DNA from: Knufia peltigerae
Lineage: Eukaryota; Ascomycota; Eurotiomycetes; Chaetothyriales; Trichomeriaceae
DNA: 64,000 nucleotides
Assembly: GCA_030247855.1 (NCBI GenBank)
Contig: JAPDRN010000044.1
Span: 62,001 to 126,000 of the forward strand
Direction: 5' to 3'
Shown here: positions 1 through 11,681 of the stretch, in pieces
Layout of the letters: every line of letters starts with the position of its first letter
Position numbering within the stretch: the stretch's first letter is position 1
Translations under genes and position numbers: made by a program
The notes under the pieces: model-generated
The model's input: the letters and a program-made list of their open reading frames with translations, nothing else
Databases searched by the model: none
What the model was told of the DNA's origin: nothing

Positions 1-214
1 GCAACTGGCCAAGCGGATGGTAGAGTATTGGACCACGTTTGCACGGAACGGAAGACCGACGATTACTGAGGGTTCGACGTCCACGAACCTTGTTTGGAAA
101 GCATATGATACTGAAAAGGACAATATAATGTTGCTTTGTACCCCGGTCCCCAGGATGGTTGATGGGTGGGGGCAACGACATAACTCGGATTTTTGGGATT
201 CTATGTATATATGA
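1..214 (+). CDS. Carboxylesterase type B, C-terminal fragment (5' end outside window)
   Basis: The open frame enters from the left edge (first full codon at base 2) and stops at 212-214. The readable 70 or so residues match the end of type B carboxylesterases/lipases: a 'veYW..FA.nGrP' helix, then a 'W..Y' strand and a terminal 'sDFWDS' signature. Such enzymes are alpha/beta hydrolases that cleave carboxylic esters and are often secreted in fungi. The Ser nucleophile and most of the fold lie outside the window, so substrate and intactness cannot be judged. It points toward the P450 at 1106 in the same direction, 890 bp upstream of it. Confidence 0.75.
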   Translation, partial: QLAKRMVEYWTTFARNGRPTITEGSTSTNLVWKAYDTEKDNIMLLCTPVPRMVDGWGQRHNSDFWDSMYI

Positions 215-1105
215 ATATATGGGCTACTCAGAGACTATTAATTCTTTATGCCCATTTCATGTGGACTAGCAATCGAGGCTTCTCCTACACCGGAAGTGGT
301 CGACAATTTGCCGATGCTGTGCTAGACACGACTCTTAGATTTTCTGGGTTAGTATCATGGCACTTGTCAACAGATCTCTATCGACTCAATCCAAAATGAC
401 ATTCCGAGTCCATCAATATAAGGCGTAATATTTCCGCTTGGAACCGACGACAGGCCTCGTCTGTCGATTGTGAGAGACAAGAGTTTGTAAATTCCACATC
501 CCTCGTCCCTGAACATCCTTGTAGAGCTGAATACTCTGACAGTTCAGGCCGGGTGAAACGGTACTTAGCTAAAGAAGAAACCCGCTCCCACAAAACGCCA
601 ACCCAGCAGATTCAGAAGCACCGTGGACACCGAGAAGCTGGGAAAATCTCAAATGCTCCAGGCCTCCGCCATCACCTTCACATTCAGGGCTATTCCAGAG
701 ATGAAGACATTTTTCCAAGCGGGGCCGAGAAATTGGTCCGAAGCATTGAATGTCTTGCTAAAGTGAACCTTGAGGAGATTCTAATTCAACGATGCCAAGG
801 TCTGGCAGAATTGCACCTTTGCTGCGAACATGGGCCGAACGTCAGGAATGCCCCGCAATACTCCCAAATTGTCCATCGTTCGTCTCGTGGGACCATATAT
901 CTGGCGGTCACGGCGAATGGCCCAAGGCCGGCCCTAGTATTCGAATTGTACACCAGATCACGGTCTTGTCACTATGTCCTTGGAAAATCTCAATCATATC
1001 TGATCGCCCTTTTTACATCCGGCTTGCTGCCACTGTAACAAGGCTCTCCTACTTTGGTGTTGAGACTCTTGGACATTCGTCAATAAAAGTGACAGTACGC
1101 TCAGC
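215..1105. other. Intergenic region, 0.9 kb, upstream of the first P450
   Basis: It holds the 3' flank of the esterase and the probable promoter of the P450 at 1106. Two overlapping open frames (553-1038 and 792-1109, plus strand) show no recognisable domain, no splice pattern and no coding bias I can defend. They could be relic DNA. I see no RNA gene or clear repeat. Confidence 0.4.
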
Positions 1106-3021
1106 ATGACTATCTCAATGGATCACAACCTGAGCCTGCTTCTTTATCTTGTCATCGCCCTGGTGGTTTTGGGTTTGGCTACTTCCATCCGTACGGGGTT
1201 CAAGCCTGGGCTCCGAAATCTCCCAGGACCATTCCTTGCTCGATTCTCGGGGCTGTACCGTCTATCCATGGTGTATGGAGGACAATCGCCGGTGGAATAC
1301 CGACGAATACACGAGAAATATGGCAGGATTGTTCGAGTTGGTCCCAGCCATGTCTCGATCTCTGATCCGGCGGTGATTCCCCAAATCTATGGCATCGGGA
1401 GCAATTATCTTAAGGTATGGCCTTGTCTTTAATCATAGAGGCCACTCTTTAAGCCTTGGAATAGACTGACTTCTACGTCGTCTTCGTTCCGTACTACAAA
1501 GATCAGCCCATGGACAGTCTGTTCTCGACGCGCGATCCGACCTACCACAAAAACCTTAAGCGGCCCGTGGCGCAACTATTTTCGATGACCAACATGAAAA
1601 CCTACGAGATCTACGCGGACGAGTGCACCAAGATCTTCATCGACAGGATGCGGGAGCTCGCGGGCTCCCCTATCGACTTTGGCGCCTGGTTGCAGTGGTA
1701 CGCATTTGACGTGATCGCGTCGATCACTTTTCAGCGCCGGTTCGGCTTTCTCGAGCAACGTCGGGATGTCGACCACATGATTGGGGACTTGGACTTTGCG
1801 TTTAATTATGCCAAAGTTATTGGCCAGTTCCCGGGGTTGCACAAGTATCTCGTGGGAAACAAGACTCTCCTGAATATCTTGGCGAGACTGAAGGTTGGGC
1901 CGCCGGACCCATTGAAGAGATTTCTTAAGGTATGGATATGCATTCTCATATTAGCTATGCGGCAAAAGCTCAATGTCAAGAAGACTCTCCCGCCGAACTC
2001 CACTAACAGAGGATGACAGATCACCGAAGAAGAGATCAAACGATACGACCAAGAACAAAAAGGTAGCAGTGGCCACGGGAGGATGGACTTCCTGGCCCAG
2101 CTTCGCGCCAAGGAAGCCAAAGACGGTCAGATCTCGCACCGGGACATGGTCAATCACCTGGGCAATAACATGTCAGTACCAGCATGGAAAACATGAGGCC
2201 TGTGAGTGAATGAGCTTGGGTCTGACGCTGACGTCTGTCTACAGTTTGGCCGGATCTGACACGACGGCGATTTCCTTACGGGCCGTGTTTTACTACCTAA
2301 TAAAAACTCCCTCGGCCTATAAGACTCTGGTCTCTGAGATTGACGAAGCGGACAAGAACGGCCAGCTGTCTGTGTTTGTCACCTACGAGGAGTGTTTGAA
2401 ATTGCCATATTTGTGAGCATTTGGAATTTCTACCCAGCGGTTCTCTGCTTAGAGGATCAGAATTAACGGAATCTAGACAAGCGGTGATGAAAGAAGCACT
2501 GAGAATGCACCCTGGCGTGGCATTCCCTCTGGAACGCTTTGTCCCCGCCGAAGGAGCGACGATTTGCGGCCAGGTGATCCCAGGAGGCACCAATGTTAGC
2601 GTCAATGCGCCCGTGATCCACATGAATAAAGACGTCTTTGGCGACGACGCCGACCAGTTCCGACCGGAGCGGTGGTTAGAGGCGTCACCGGGCGAGTTGA
2701 AGACAATGGATCGGAACTTTCTAGCTGTGAGTTGCTGTTGGTCTTTTAATTACTATTATCTCCCAATGCACCCATTAGAATGGTGATGATGTACTGAGAC
2801 TTTGACTAATTGTGTGATAGTTTGGCTATGGCTCCCGTACATGCATTGGGAAAAACATTTCGATCCTGGAAATGGGCAAGTTCATCCCGCAGGTACTTCG
2901 ATATCTCGATGTGCAATGGGCCTCTTCGGATCCCGAGTGGAAGACCAATGCAGCCTGGTTCTGGCGGCAGACTGGAGTGATTGTCAAATTTGCGTGGAGA
3001 GGGAAAGAGATGAGTGATTAG
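1106..3021 (+). CDS. Cytochrome P450 monooxygenase, pisatin-demethylase-like
   Basis: Six exons join cleanly in frame: 1106-1414, 1465-1929, 2020-2171, 2245-2412, 2477-2726, 2821-3021, giving 514 aa, the normal P450 size. An N-terminal membrane helix (about residues 8-26) is followed by a proline hinge (NLPGPF), suggesting an ER-anchored class II P450. The I-helix oxygen motif is AGSDTT, the K-helix ExxR lies in KEALRM, the PERF-type motif is RPERW, and the haem loop is FGYGSRTCIGKNIS with its Cys ligand. The 'RTCIGKNISILEMGK' haem region resembles pisatin demethylase (CYP57-like) enzymes, which O-demethylate or hydroxylate plant phenolics; that substrate class is only suggestive here. The start ATG fits the membrane anchor. 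It lies 0.75 kb upstream of the TRI12-like transporter in the same direction. Confidence 0.9.
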
Positions 3022-3777
3022 CCAGGCTCTGTACGTCATCTGGAGAAGAAACAGAAACCTTTATTGTCTTCTTCTGATTTTTCTCAGGATCTGGTTCTGT
3101 CTCCTAGATTAACTATGGCCACCTGTTGAATCATTATCAGCTAGGGAAAGATTTGCCACCATGACCATCAAATATAAGTCCTCTGTATGTGGCTGCCTAA
3201 GCTAAAGGATCCCCAGCTGTTCTTGCTGATATCGGTTCGATCACGCCTCATAGCCAATCTCGCCTTACAGCCACCGTGCCGGCAATGAAGCGATCCCAAT
3301 AATTCCCCACATAAGATTATGGAAACTAGATTCTGGAGCACTCAAACGTAGCAGAGCAACAACTTTATGAGCCCAAATGCACAAGAGACAAGGCTGAGAA
3401 GACGGGTCATAACTCCACTGCAAACAAATCAGCCAATAGGAGTAATTTTTCGGGACAGTAATATCCATTTTTTTTTGACGCCAAGATCCTCGCTCCCTAG
3501 CTGGGCATCTCTCATGCATTGTTGGGGTCCTTTAGATCCAGAATCTGGGGCAATTAAGGAGATACTGGTCTGTGTGATGGATCAGCGTGGGCGGCCGGGG
3601 TATTACTGGAGAGCCAAGCTCGTCGTCCATCCTGAAGAACCCATATATCAAAGGTGAGGCTAAGATCCTGAGTACATATAGATAGACAAGGTGAATTACG
3701 TTGACGACTCCTTTCTTTGCATTTTAACTCTCTATCTCATGTCTTCCATCACGTCTGAGAGAGCTTGCAACCTCAAC
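3022..3777. other. Intergenic region between P450 and TRI12-like transporter
   Basis: It contains the P450 3' flank and the transporter promoter/5' UTR. Nothing else is supportable. An in-frame alternative ATG for the transporter is at 3739. Confidence 0.4.
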
Positions 3778-5852
3778 ATGGAGTCCGAACAGGTCGACCA
3801 CCTCGCCACGAGTGCCATCCCCACGGACAGCACAGCGACGACGATTCCCAAGCACGACGGCACTTTGAAGAATTTCTTTCATGTGGACAAGCTTGATCAC
3901 AATTCCGACACCGTTGAGACAGCCAATATGGTTTATGACAATGTCGATGAGGAGCCGGAGCTACATGCCCGGACCTATGTCGCGGTTGGGGCGATCTTTA
4001 TCTTGTACCTGGTCCAGGTCATGGCCCTTCAGGGTCCTCCCGCCGTGGTAATTCGTCTCCTGACTTCCTCCAAAAGAACTATTATTCGTACTAAGAATGA
4101 GAAGCTCTCATACATTGGCAAAGATCTCGACGGGGCCACGGCCGAGACGTGGGTATCCAATTCTCTCAACCTTGTCCAGGTCGTGCTGTGCCCGGTCCTG
4201 TCATCGGTGGCCGACACGTTCCAGGTCCGCAAGACCTTGATTGTGGGTTCAAATGTCGTTTCCTTTATAGGTGCCGCCATAGCCCCCGGCTCCAAGGACA
4301 TCTATAGGTTGATCGCCGCGCAAACCTTGATCGGGTTCGGGTTCGCGACGGTCCCTTTGATTTATTGTATTCCCAGCGAAATTTTGCCAAGGAAATGGAG
4401 GCCAAGTAATTGCCCCTATCTGTCTTGTGAGAAATACACTGACCTTATTCGCCAGTGGCCCAATCTATTGTTAACATTGGGGCTTGCCTTGGGGCGGTAG
4501 CCGGGCCCCTCTCAATCGGAGCCCTGGTCAAGGCGGATCAAAAGAGCGGCTGGCGAAAATTCTACGTATGATGACTAACTCGTCTTGCTTCTCTTTCGTC
4601 TCTTCTTGTATGTTTCTTAAACATCTAACTTTGACAGTGGATCGAAATGGGCCTGTTCGGCTTGGGCACGATCGGCGTTTTGGTGGGCTATCGGCCCCCC
4701 AAGCGTCACACTCGGTATGATGGGCTCTCGCTGGGCCAAAAGATTGCCCGTTTGGATATTCTGGGGTCATTCCTTCTGACTGTCGGGCTCACGTTACTGT
4801 TGACCGGTCTCAATCTCGGCGGTGGCCTGTATAAATGGACCAATGCCCGGGTCCTGGCAACGCTGATTATCGGTATCGTCGGATTGATTGCGTTTGGAGT
4901 GTACGAGTGGAAGGGCACTAGTACGGGGATCCTACATCATGGTCTCTTCAAAGGGGAGAGGCATGCCGGGCGCACATTTTCCATCTTGATCGGCCTGATC
5001 GCGGTCGAGGGGTTGTTATTATTTGCTTTTGTCATTTTCTATCCTACGTTGTGAGTTCCTGTCGCTTTTTTACTAAGGTGCGAACATCGCTGCTAACTGT
5101 CTAGGACTACCGTCCTCTTTGAAACGGACCCTCTCCTGCTGACCGCCCGTGGAAATCCCTTCTGGGTTGCCTGTGGCCTGTCGACCGTCTTCTGGGGATA
5201 CATAGCAACAAAGTTCCGGACCATCCGCGTGCCCTTGTTCTTTGGCTTCTTTATCTTTACCGCCGGCATCGTGGGCATCGCGACCACACAGCCCAACACG
5301 TCGACCAATCTGGTCATCTTTGCCGGCTTGACAGGGATTGGTTTTGGTGCCCCCTTGATTCTGGTAATTGCTGGGGTGCAGTTATGCTCGCCACATGATC
5401 TCTTCGTCACGGCGACGGCGGTCATGACGTCGGCGAGAGGTGTCGGGGCTTCTATTTTCATCGCCATCTATGCCGCCGCCCTGGACAATAGACTCGAGAC
5501 CAAGATCCCGGCCTACGTCGCCAAAGCCGCCCTTACCGCCGGCTTACCAGTGGCGTCGGTCCAATTGTTTGTCGATGCATTGGCGGGTGGTGACAATGCG
5601 GGATTGACCAAGATCCCAGGAGTGACCTCTCCAATAGTCGCCGCCGGGGTGGCGGCATTGAAGCAGGCGTACGCCGACTCTCTCCGGGTGGTGTACATGA
5701 TTGCCGCCCCGTTTGGCGCCGTCGCCTGTATTGCGTGTCTGTTTATCATGGATTTCAAAAAGACCATGAACTATCGGGTGGATGCTCCGGTGGAGAACTT
5801 ACACGCCAAGGTACACATGTCTTCCCACGAAGAGATGGAGATTGCGAACTGA
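3778..5852 (+). CDS. MFS transporter, TRI12 (trichothecene efflux) family
   Basis: Five exons: 3778-4047, 4105-4405, 4456-4565, 4638-5050, 5105-5852, about 613 aa. A soluble N-terminal tail of about 65 residues precedes 13-14 hydrophobic segments. Diagnostic TRI12-family blocks are visible: 'LSYIGKDL...ETWV', 'PSEILPRKWRP', 'GYRPPKRHTR', 'GIYEWKG'-like 'GVYEWKGT' and 'GLFKGERHAGRTF'. The family exports trichothecenes and other toxic metabolites or xenobiotics through the plasma membrane by proton antiport. I chose the ATG at 3778 for its strong context (caacATGG); 3739 is an alternative. The first intron (57 bp) is a multiple of three without a stop, so unspliced RNA would stay open there. 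Placement between two P450s suggests export or self-protection for the product or substrate of this module. Confidence 0.9.
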
Positions 5853-6412
5853 GAGCCCACGTTCAGACGAGTGTAGTCTTTACGACAAGAAGGCGAGGTG
5901 TGCAACTTGAAATAGTAACATCGGTGAGACATGGAATGAGCTGAAGAGTGACAGACAGACAAAGACAACAAGCTAGAGATTGTAACTCGGACAATCAGAT
6001 ACTTGTGGCATCAGTATATCTGCGACTCTCATGACTAGACGACTGCACTTCATCCATACTAGCTAACCTAAATATCTGCTTAGGCCGTATCTACCCAGTT
6101 AGTTCATTGGCACCTCACCTCCCCCCCGTCTTCGTGACACGATACAGCCCCCGAGATCAACGACTCACATACACATACACGCACACATTGTACTAGGATA
6201 CTCAGAGCGCAAGTAGGTCACCAGCAATGCTACAATGCCCTTGCCTATTTTCTCCTCACATAGCAAAGCAGGATTTAGGGAAGTAAATTCAGGACATGCT
6301 GATTCTGTTTCTGATTCGATGTGGTAGGCTCTGAGTCTTTTGGGCACGTCTGCCTTGACCCGAGTGAAGCGTCCATGGAGCCAAATACTTTCACCTTGAG
6401 AGTACTTTTTTC
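5853..6412. other. Convergent 3' intergenic region
   Basis: Shared 3' flanks of the TRI12-like transporter (plus) and the next P450 (minus). It has a short C run near 6121 and nothing else I can support. Confidence 0.4.
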
Positions 6413-8155
6413 CTATTGAGTGATATCCCTCGCCCTCTTGAACAGAATCGGAAGCGCCGGCTTCTCCCAAAAGACGTAATTTTTATTCGCTTGGTCCCAG
6501 TCCAGATCGTCGTCTTGGAGCTCCATGTCGAAAGACCAGAGGATCTTGGCCAGGATCAGCCGGAGCTCCAATAGGGCGAGACTAACTTTGTTAGCTTCAG
6601 TATTCCTTGGGACCAGTTGGAAAAGGTGACTTACTGCCGCCCCAAACAAACTCGACTCCCTAACAAGAAAGGCTGACTGGCGGCCCGGTCATCCTTACAT
6701 TCGGGGTCGAGCCATCGCTCCGGAATAAAGTCAAAGGGATCATGGAAATTCATCTCGATGTGGCCAGCCACCCAGGGGTTGACCGAGACAATCGTCCCCT
6801 TTGGAACATACCAGCCATCCACCGTCTCGCCGGGACTGATCCTCGGCAGACCGGCGGCGATGGGCGGATACAATCGCAATCCTTCGTCAATGACGGCTTT
6901 TAGGTACGGAAGGTTGACTTCCGTCGCTCGACCAGTGATTTGGTCGTAGTCGGTAAAAGCAGTACGGATCTCGGTCGTGAGTTTGGAGTACACTCTCGGA
7001 TTTCGACAGAGGTAATACGTGATGCCCGACAGCGCCGTCGCCGTTGTCTCACTGCCTGCAACAGTCAAAAGAATGGCTTGGGACCGCAATTTTTCGAACT
7101 CCAAGCCTGTCCATTCTTTGCGCTCCGAAATCATCCGCTGGAGGAAGTCGACTCGGGTAGGTGGGCTTGTAAGTCTCCTGAGGAACTAGGTGAGTGAAGT
7201 GCTCTCATAAATAGACAATATTAGGGCCTACTGCGTCAACTTCTCGCTGGCATAGTTGTTCATCTTAGCCCGGAGGGCATATACTCGGGCAGGCAAAAGT
7301 TTCATATCAAGGGCGGCTCGGAGGATTGATCGCAAAAAGGGTGAGTACTCGAACGATCGCATAAAATTCATGTTCTTGATCGAGGCAAAGAGGATGTCAA
7401 TCCAGTAATGTGATTCTCCTAGAAGAATTTAGCATGGAGTGATACTACCACGAGGAGGTCATGCTAACCAGACTCCAAACATCCAAAAGGCTCACCAAAG
7501 GCCAGCTCACCAATCACGTCAAAGGTCGCATAGTTGTACCATTTGCTCATGTCCCCGGGTGCCCGAGTGTACCGCCGGCCAATCTGGGTAATGAGGAGGT
7601 TGACAAAATACTGAACGCGGTCTTCCTGGGATCCCAACGCGCTGGCCGAAAAGCCGTGGCTAAGTGACTTCCTCATGGCTGCGTGCCGACCCGGGTCCGA
7701 CTCCGAGACAATCTGGTGCAGATCTTCGGGGAATGGCTCATAGAAGCTTCCCTTGAGGAACGTCTTGTGGTGGGCGCTGCCTGGTTTGTGGCCATGAATG
7801 TCCTTCCAGCTGGCACTGCTGCAGAAGGACAGTTGGTTGGGCGAGATCCGCACAACCGGCCCGTATCGTTGGTGCAGCTCTTTGATCCTCCAGAGATTGT
7901 CACCTGAGAGCCAGTGGCGCATGGCCCAAAAAGGGGCAATCGCTGCGATTTTGGGCCCCGGGAATTTGGACAATGGGTGTAGCCATAGATTGTAGATGCA
8001 GAAGATTAGGGAGGAGACGACGGCCTATACGAATTAGACATGGATATCATTGTATATGATTTGTCAAGTCACGAGTCACTTACAGATCCGAGAGTCCAAA
8101 GTCCAAGGCTCACCAGGCTGTCGGGGGTTAGGCCTGACGGTTCGAAGACGGCCAT
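6413..8155 (-). CDS. Cytochrome P450 monooxygenase, CYP65/TRI11-like
   Basis: Five exons on the minus strand: 8155-8084, 8024-7469, 7418-7232, 7177-6635, 6581-6413, giving 508 aa. Features in order: hydrophobic N-terminal anchor, 'LHPLSKFPGPK' hinge, C-helix 'R..LSHGFS', I-helix AGSETT, K-helix ExxR in DEGLRL, 'PERW', and haem loop 'FLLGSRVCLGRH' with Cys ligand followed by 'LALLELRLILAK'. The layout resembles CYP65-type enzymes such as isotrichodermin C-15 hydroxylase. Splicing into exon 5 at 6581 (CAT codon across the junction) restores the conserved spacing between the haem Cys and the L helix. It is divergent from the Zn2Cys6 regulator at 8883 and convergent with the TRI12-like transporter. 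The exact substrate is unknown; a CYP65-like fold next to a TRI12-like pump is notable. Confidence 0.9.
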
Positions 8156-8882
8156 TTGAAGTGTTGCTATTGCTCTAGCTGGCCCTGGTGGGTTGTGTAA
8201 AGCCTGGCTGCAGTCGGATGAACCAGATTTATAGACAGAAACATCTGGTGAACCTCATTTCTAGATCAAACTGCGTCCATGAAGCTCCATCACTGCCGGC
8301 AAAGTAGTCGTCTCCCTGTCTGATCGGCTGGAAGTGTCGCAAATGAGTGAATTCCGCCATCGAAAAGAACGACCATGCTCGGACCAATTTCTCGGTCTGA
8401 TTGACTGTCTCGTCCCAAAAGCCCCAGAAAGTTTGCGGGGCAAGCGTTGCGAGAGATACAAGAGAGAGGATGGATTTGAGGGAGAAGTACGGCGGAACAA
8501 TAGTACAAATGAAAGCAACCGTCACTCACATATTTACCGTCATGCTGCTATCATTTAGTACTAGTGTTTTTTTTAGTGTTCTCTCCCTCTTTCCTAATTA
8601 TGCATGAAGGCGAAGACCGGCAGACTCGATATCGTTTAGCGTGACTTGTAATATGCCTGCCCCAATTGCTACATCAGTACTGATTATTCCACCGTAGTGG
8701 GACACCGTAAGGATGGGCCGGCCTTGTCCCTCGCCCCAGACTTCCAGGCTAGCACGGCGACAGACTGGTCAACCGCGAGACCCCAGACTTCTCGGACTCG
8801 GATTAGGCTTTCTCTATTCCCACCCACTTTGTTGAGGCTGGTATCAAGGTCTGTCTGTGCAACGTAGTCGAGAAATCCAAGC
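8156..8882. promoter_or_regulatory. Divergent promoter region, P450 / Zn2Cys6 regulator
   Basis: The 727 bp between the two divergent starts should carry both promoters. It also holds an open minus-strand frame at 8229-8525 without recognisable family, which I treat as chance or relic. No operator can be named with confidence. Confidence 0.45.
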
Positions 8883-11457
8883 ATGTCAGCACCAGCACCA
8901 GTACAGGCAGCCCCCATTCTGGACAATCGGCGGACTAATGTCGCCTGTCAGGCCTGTCGAAACCGCAAGGTCCGATGCAGCAAGGAAGTGCCCTGCTGTT
9001 CTAACTGTCGAGCCATCCTGCAAGTATGCCATTATCCCCCGGCGGTGTTGAAGCCAGGGCCCAAAGTAGGCAGCATCCACAAGAGACGTCGACTGGACAA
9101 CCAGAACCAGGTTCCCACGCCGGTGGCGGTCAGTACGGTGGTACCAGAAGCAACAATTGGATTGAAAGAAAGACCTGCAGTATCAAGAAGTGCAACTGGC
9201 AATAATGGGGAGGAGGAGGACACCACAACCTCCGACCCGGCCACGATCCCTGAAGGCGACGCCCTGCTCCGGTCGCAGCACATCCAAACCGTGTCATTCC
9301 TCTGTCGGGTATCGAATGAAGAACCCCTGTCGCCCAAAAGTACAGGACTGGCAACGTCGCCGTCCGAGTACGGCGTGGGCCGACAAGACCCGGTGCTACA
9401 TGTCTGTCGTGACTTAGCCATCCCTGTAAAGACGATGCATCACCTGTAGGCAGTTTCTCTGGCGTCTTTCCACTTCTCGTCTAATCTTTGACTCTCTCTT
9501 CACTAGGGTCCACATCTTCTTCACGACCTTTACCTCCTTCAGGCTGTTTAGAGAACCCATCTTCTTTGCGAGACTGACCCAAGGATCTTACGAAAGATCT
9601 ATCAAGGCTCTGTTGGCCATCATGATCGCGTTTGCATGCAAGAGCACCCGTGGACAAGAGACACAGGTCCAAGGCTTTCCCTCCTCGTCATCCTCCGACT
9701 TTGCATTTCTGGCCCTCCACGAGGTCGACGCGGCCATGGCCGAATGTGGCGACGAGCCCCCTTCACTATGTCTTTTGCAAGCCCTTATCCTAGTGACGCA
9801 CTGGCTGTTGATCAAGGGCGTCCGTGGTCGGGCGTGGAGGTATCTCGGCCTCTGTATTCGCATCGTCCTCGAGCTGGGACTGTACGCTCTCGATGCCGAC
9901 CAATATGGCGAGGCGATGGCCAACAAGAGCAATCCGGAGCAGTGGTGTGAGGACGAAGAGAAACGGCGGGCCTATTGGGCTGTCTGGGAGATGGACCAGT
10001 TTGCTAACCATCTCAAACACGTGCCCATTATCATGGATTGGACCCAAAACCACGTCCTCCTGCCGGCCGAGGACGATCGCTGGTTTCGCGGCCAGCCTCA
10101 GCCGAGTTGTTTCTTGGAATCAGACCTGATTGCGCGGTCCAAAGCCTTGCATGCTACCAGCAGCAAGTCTATGCGGGCATGGTATATTGTCTTGGCCTCG
10201 CTGAACCCGCACGCTCATGATTTCGCCTATCCAAGCGAGAGCATGCTTCGTCCGTCCATAAGCAAGAGAAATATAGCATCCAGTAAAGAGCCCGAGATGT
10301 CGCGAGAGGCGAGTCGCTCGATTTTGTTCCACGCCATCCAGCTATGCATCATGCTCTTACCGGCCAACTTGAAATTCTATGGCCAGAGTCTGGATTTTGG
10401 CACGCGGACTTTTGGTCGCGGTAGCAACAGAAGCAGCAGCATTATCATCAGCAACAGCAACAGCACCAGTCTGGAGACGTTACACATACAGAGCTATATC
10501 TATCAATTAGCCATGATGCCGGAGATTGCGAGACTGCTGGCCCTGCGGCCGTATGTCTTTGAGGCGTACGCGCGCAAGATGTCGAATTTGGACGACCACT
10601 ACCAATCACATCGACAACCGCTAACGGGGTCCTTCTCGCGCGAGATTAAGCAATGTTTCGATGCCGCCGACGCCGTGATCAACATTGTCGTCAACTGCCA
10701 CGAGAGCCACTACCAGTACGTCAACCCGTACACAGCCTGCGCCTCGTGGCTGGCCGCGACGGCGTTCTTGTTGATCGAGGACTTAGCCGAGGATGACTCG
10801 GAGAAGCCGGTGATCCGGGCCAAGTTTGAGTTGCTTAAGGCCACCGTCGACCGCTTCATCCAGCACTGGGAAATGTCCATCGTACCTAAACAGAACCTCG
10901 ACGCCCTGGCCGAGAGGTTGCAGCAGTTTGCGGCTAGCTCGAACTCGAAAGCGAAGGAGCGGAGGGAAGATGCGTCGTCTCAGAACAGACCAGATCAGAC
11001 CTGGTTGGCTGATGGGTCAGGCCTGAACGAGAAGGTCTTTTCTCACTCTTCGACTGCTGGATTGACGCCGTGGATTCCGAGGTACAGGAGCTATGGTGCT
11101 GCAGCTGGGCCAGGCGGCCAGCCTCAGCCTCAGGGTCGTAGTCATGGTCATGGTCAAGAGAGAACTGTACAAGACAGTACATCGCTGAGTCTCAACATTG
11201 ACAATCGCAGCCAAATCGAGGGCGACCAGTATCTTTTCGCTGCAAATACAACCGAGGGCCAGGCTGGAACCGGGCAGCAGCAGCATCTATCAATCATGAA
11301 CCCATCGGAAACTGCGGTCACAGCGGAAGCAATGGCAGAAGTGGGCGTGGCCGACCCCTTGAATAGCGTGGATTGGTTCTCCATGTCGTCCAACCTCGAG
11401 CTCAGCGGCGATTTGTTGGACTATGTAGACATTTTTTCGGGGACCTTTTTGGCTTGA
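8883..11457 (+). CDS. Zn2Cys6 transcription factor with fungal-specific regulatory domain
   Basis: Two exons, 8883-9445 and 9507-11457, encode about 837 aa. Residues 22-49 hold a binuclear zinc cluster (C-x2-C-x6-C-x6-C-x2-C-x6-C, starting CQAC RNRK), which binds CGG-type half sites. A basic tail (KRRR) and a disordered Ser/Thr-rich stretch follow. The long second exon carries the alpha-helical middle-homology region (e.g. 'LLQALILVTHWLLIKG.RGRAWRYLGLCIRIVLELGLY' spread over residues 240-280, then 'EEKRRAYWAVWEMD'). A Ser/Asn-rich insert and a Gln/Gly-rich C-terminal part ending near 'LDYVDIFSGTF' look like linker and activation regions. Its divergence from the CYP65-like P450 and location inside the 1-14 kb module make it the likely local regulator. 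Confidence 0.9.
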
Positions 11458-11681
11458 CATGCTCCCTGCCTTTTGATGTCTATATCTATGGTTAGGGATG
11501 ATGGAAATCGAATGTGATTGAGACAATCCAATGATATATGTATACACCTTTTGTAGCACATCTAGAAATCCGTCTTGAAATGATATATGGCGCTTGTGCA
11601 TTCTTCGTGGACTCCGACTTTAGCGACAACGGCCCAAGTACAGACATGTATATAAATGATAGATATCTCTTATATCTCTGA

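Noticed and set aside
553..1109. Two overlapping plus-strand open frames of 161 and 105 codons
   Set aside because: Composition is not protein-like, no domain or splice pattern is seen, and they sit in the promoter region of the P450.
8229..8529. Three nested minus-strand frames upstream of the P450
   Set aside because: Overlapping frames in a divergent promoter with no family resemblance; at best a relic.
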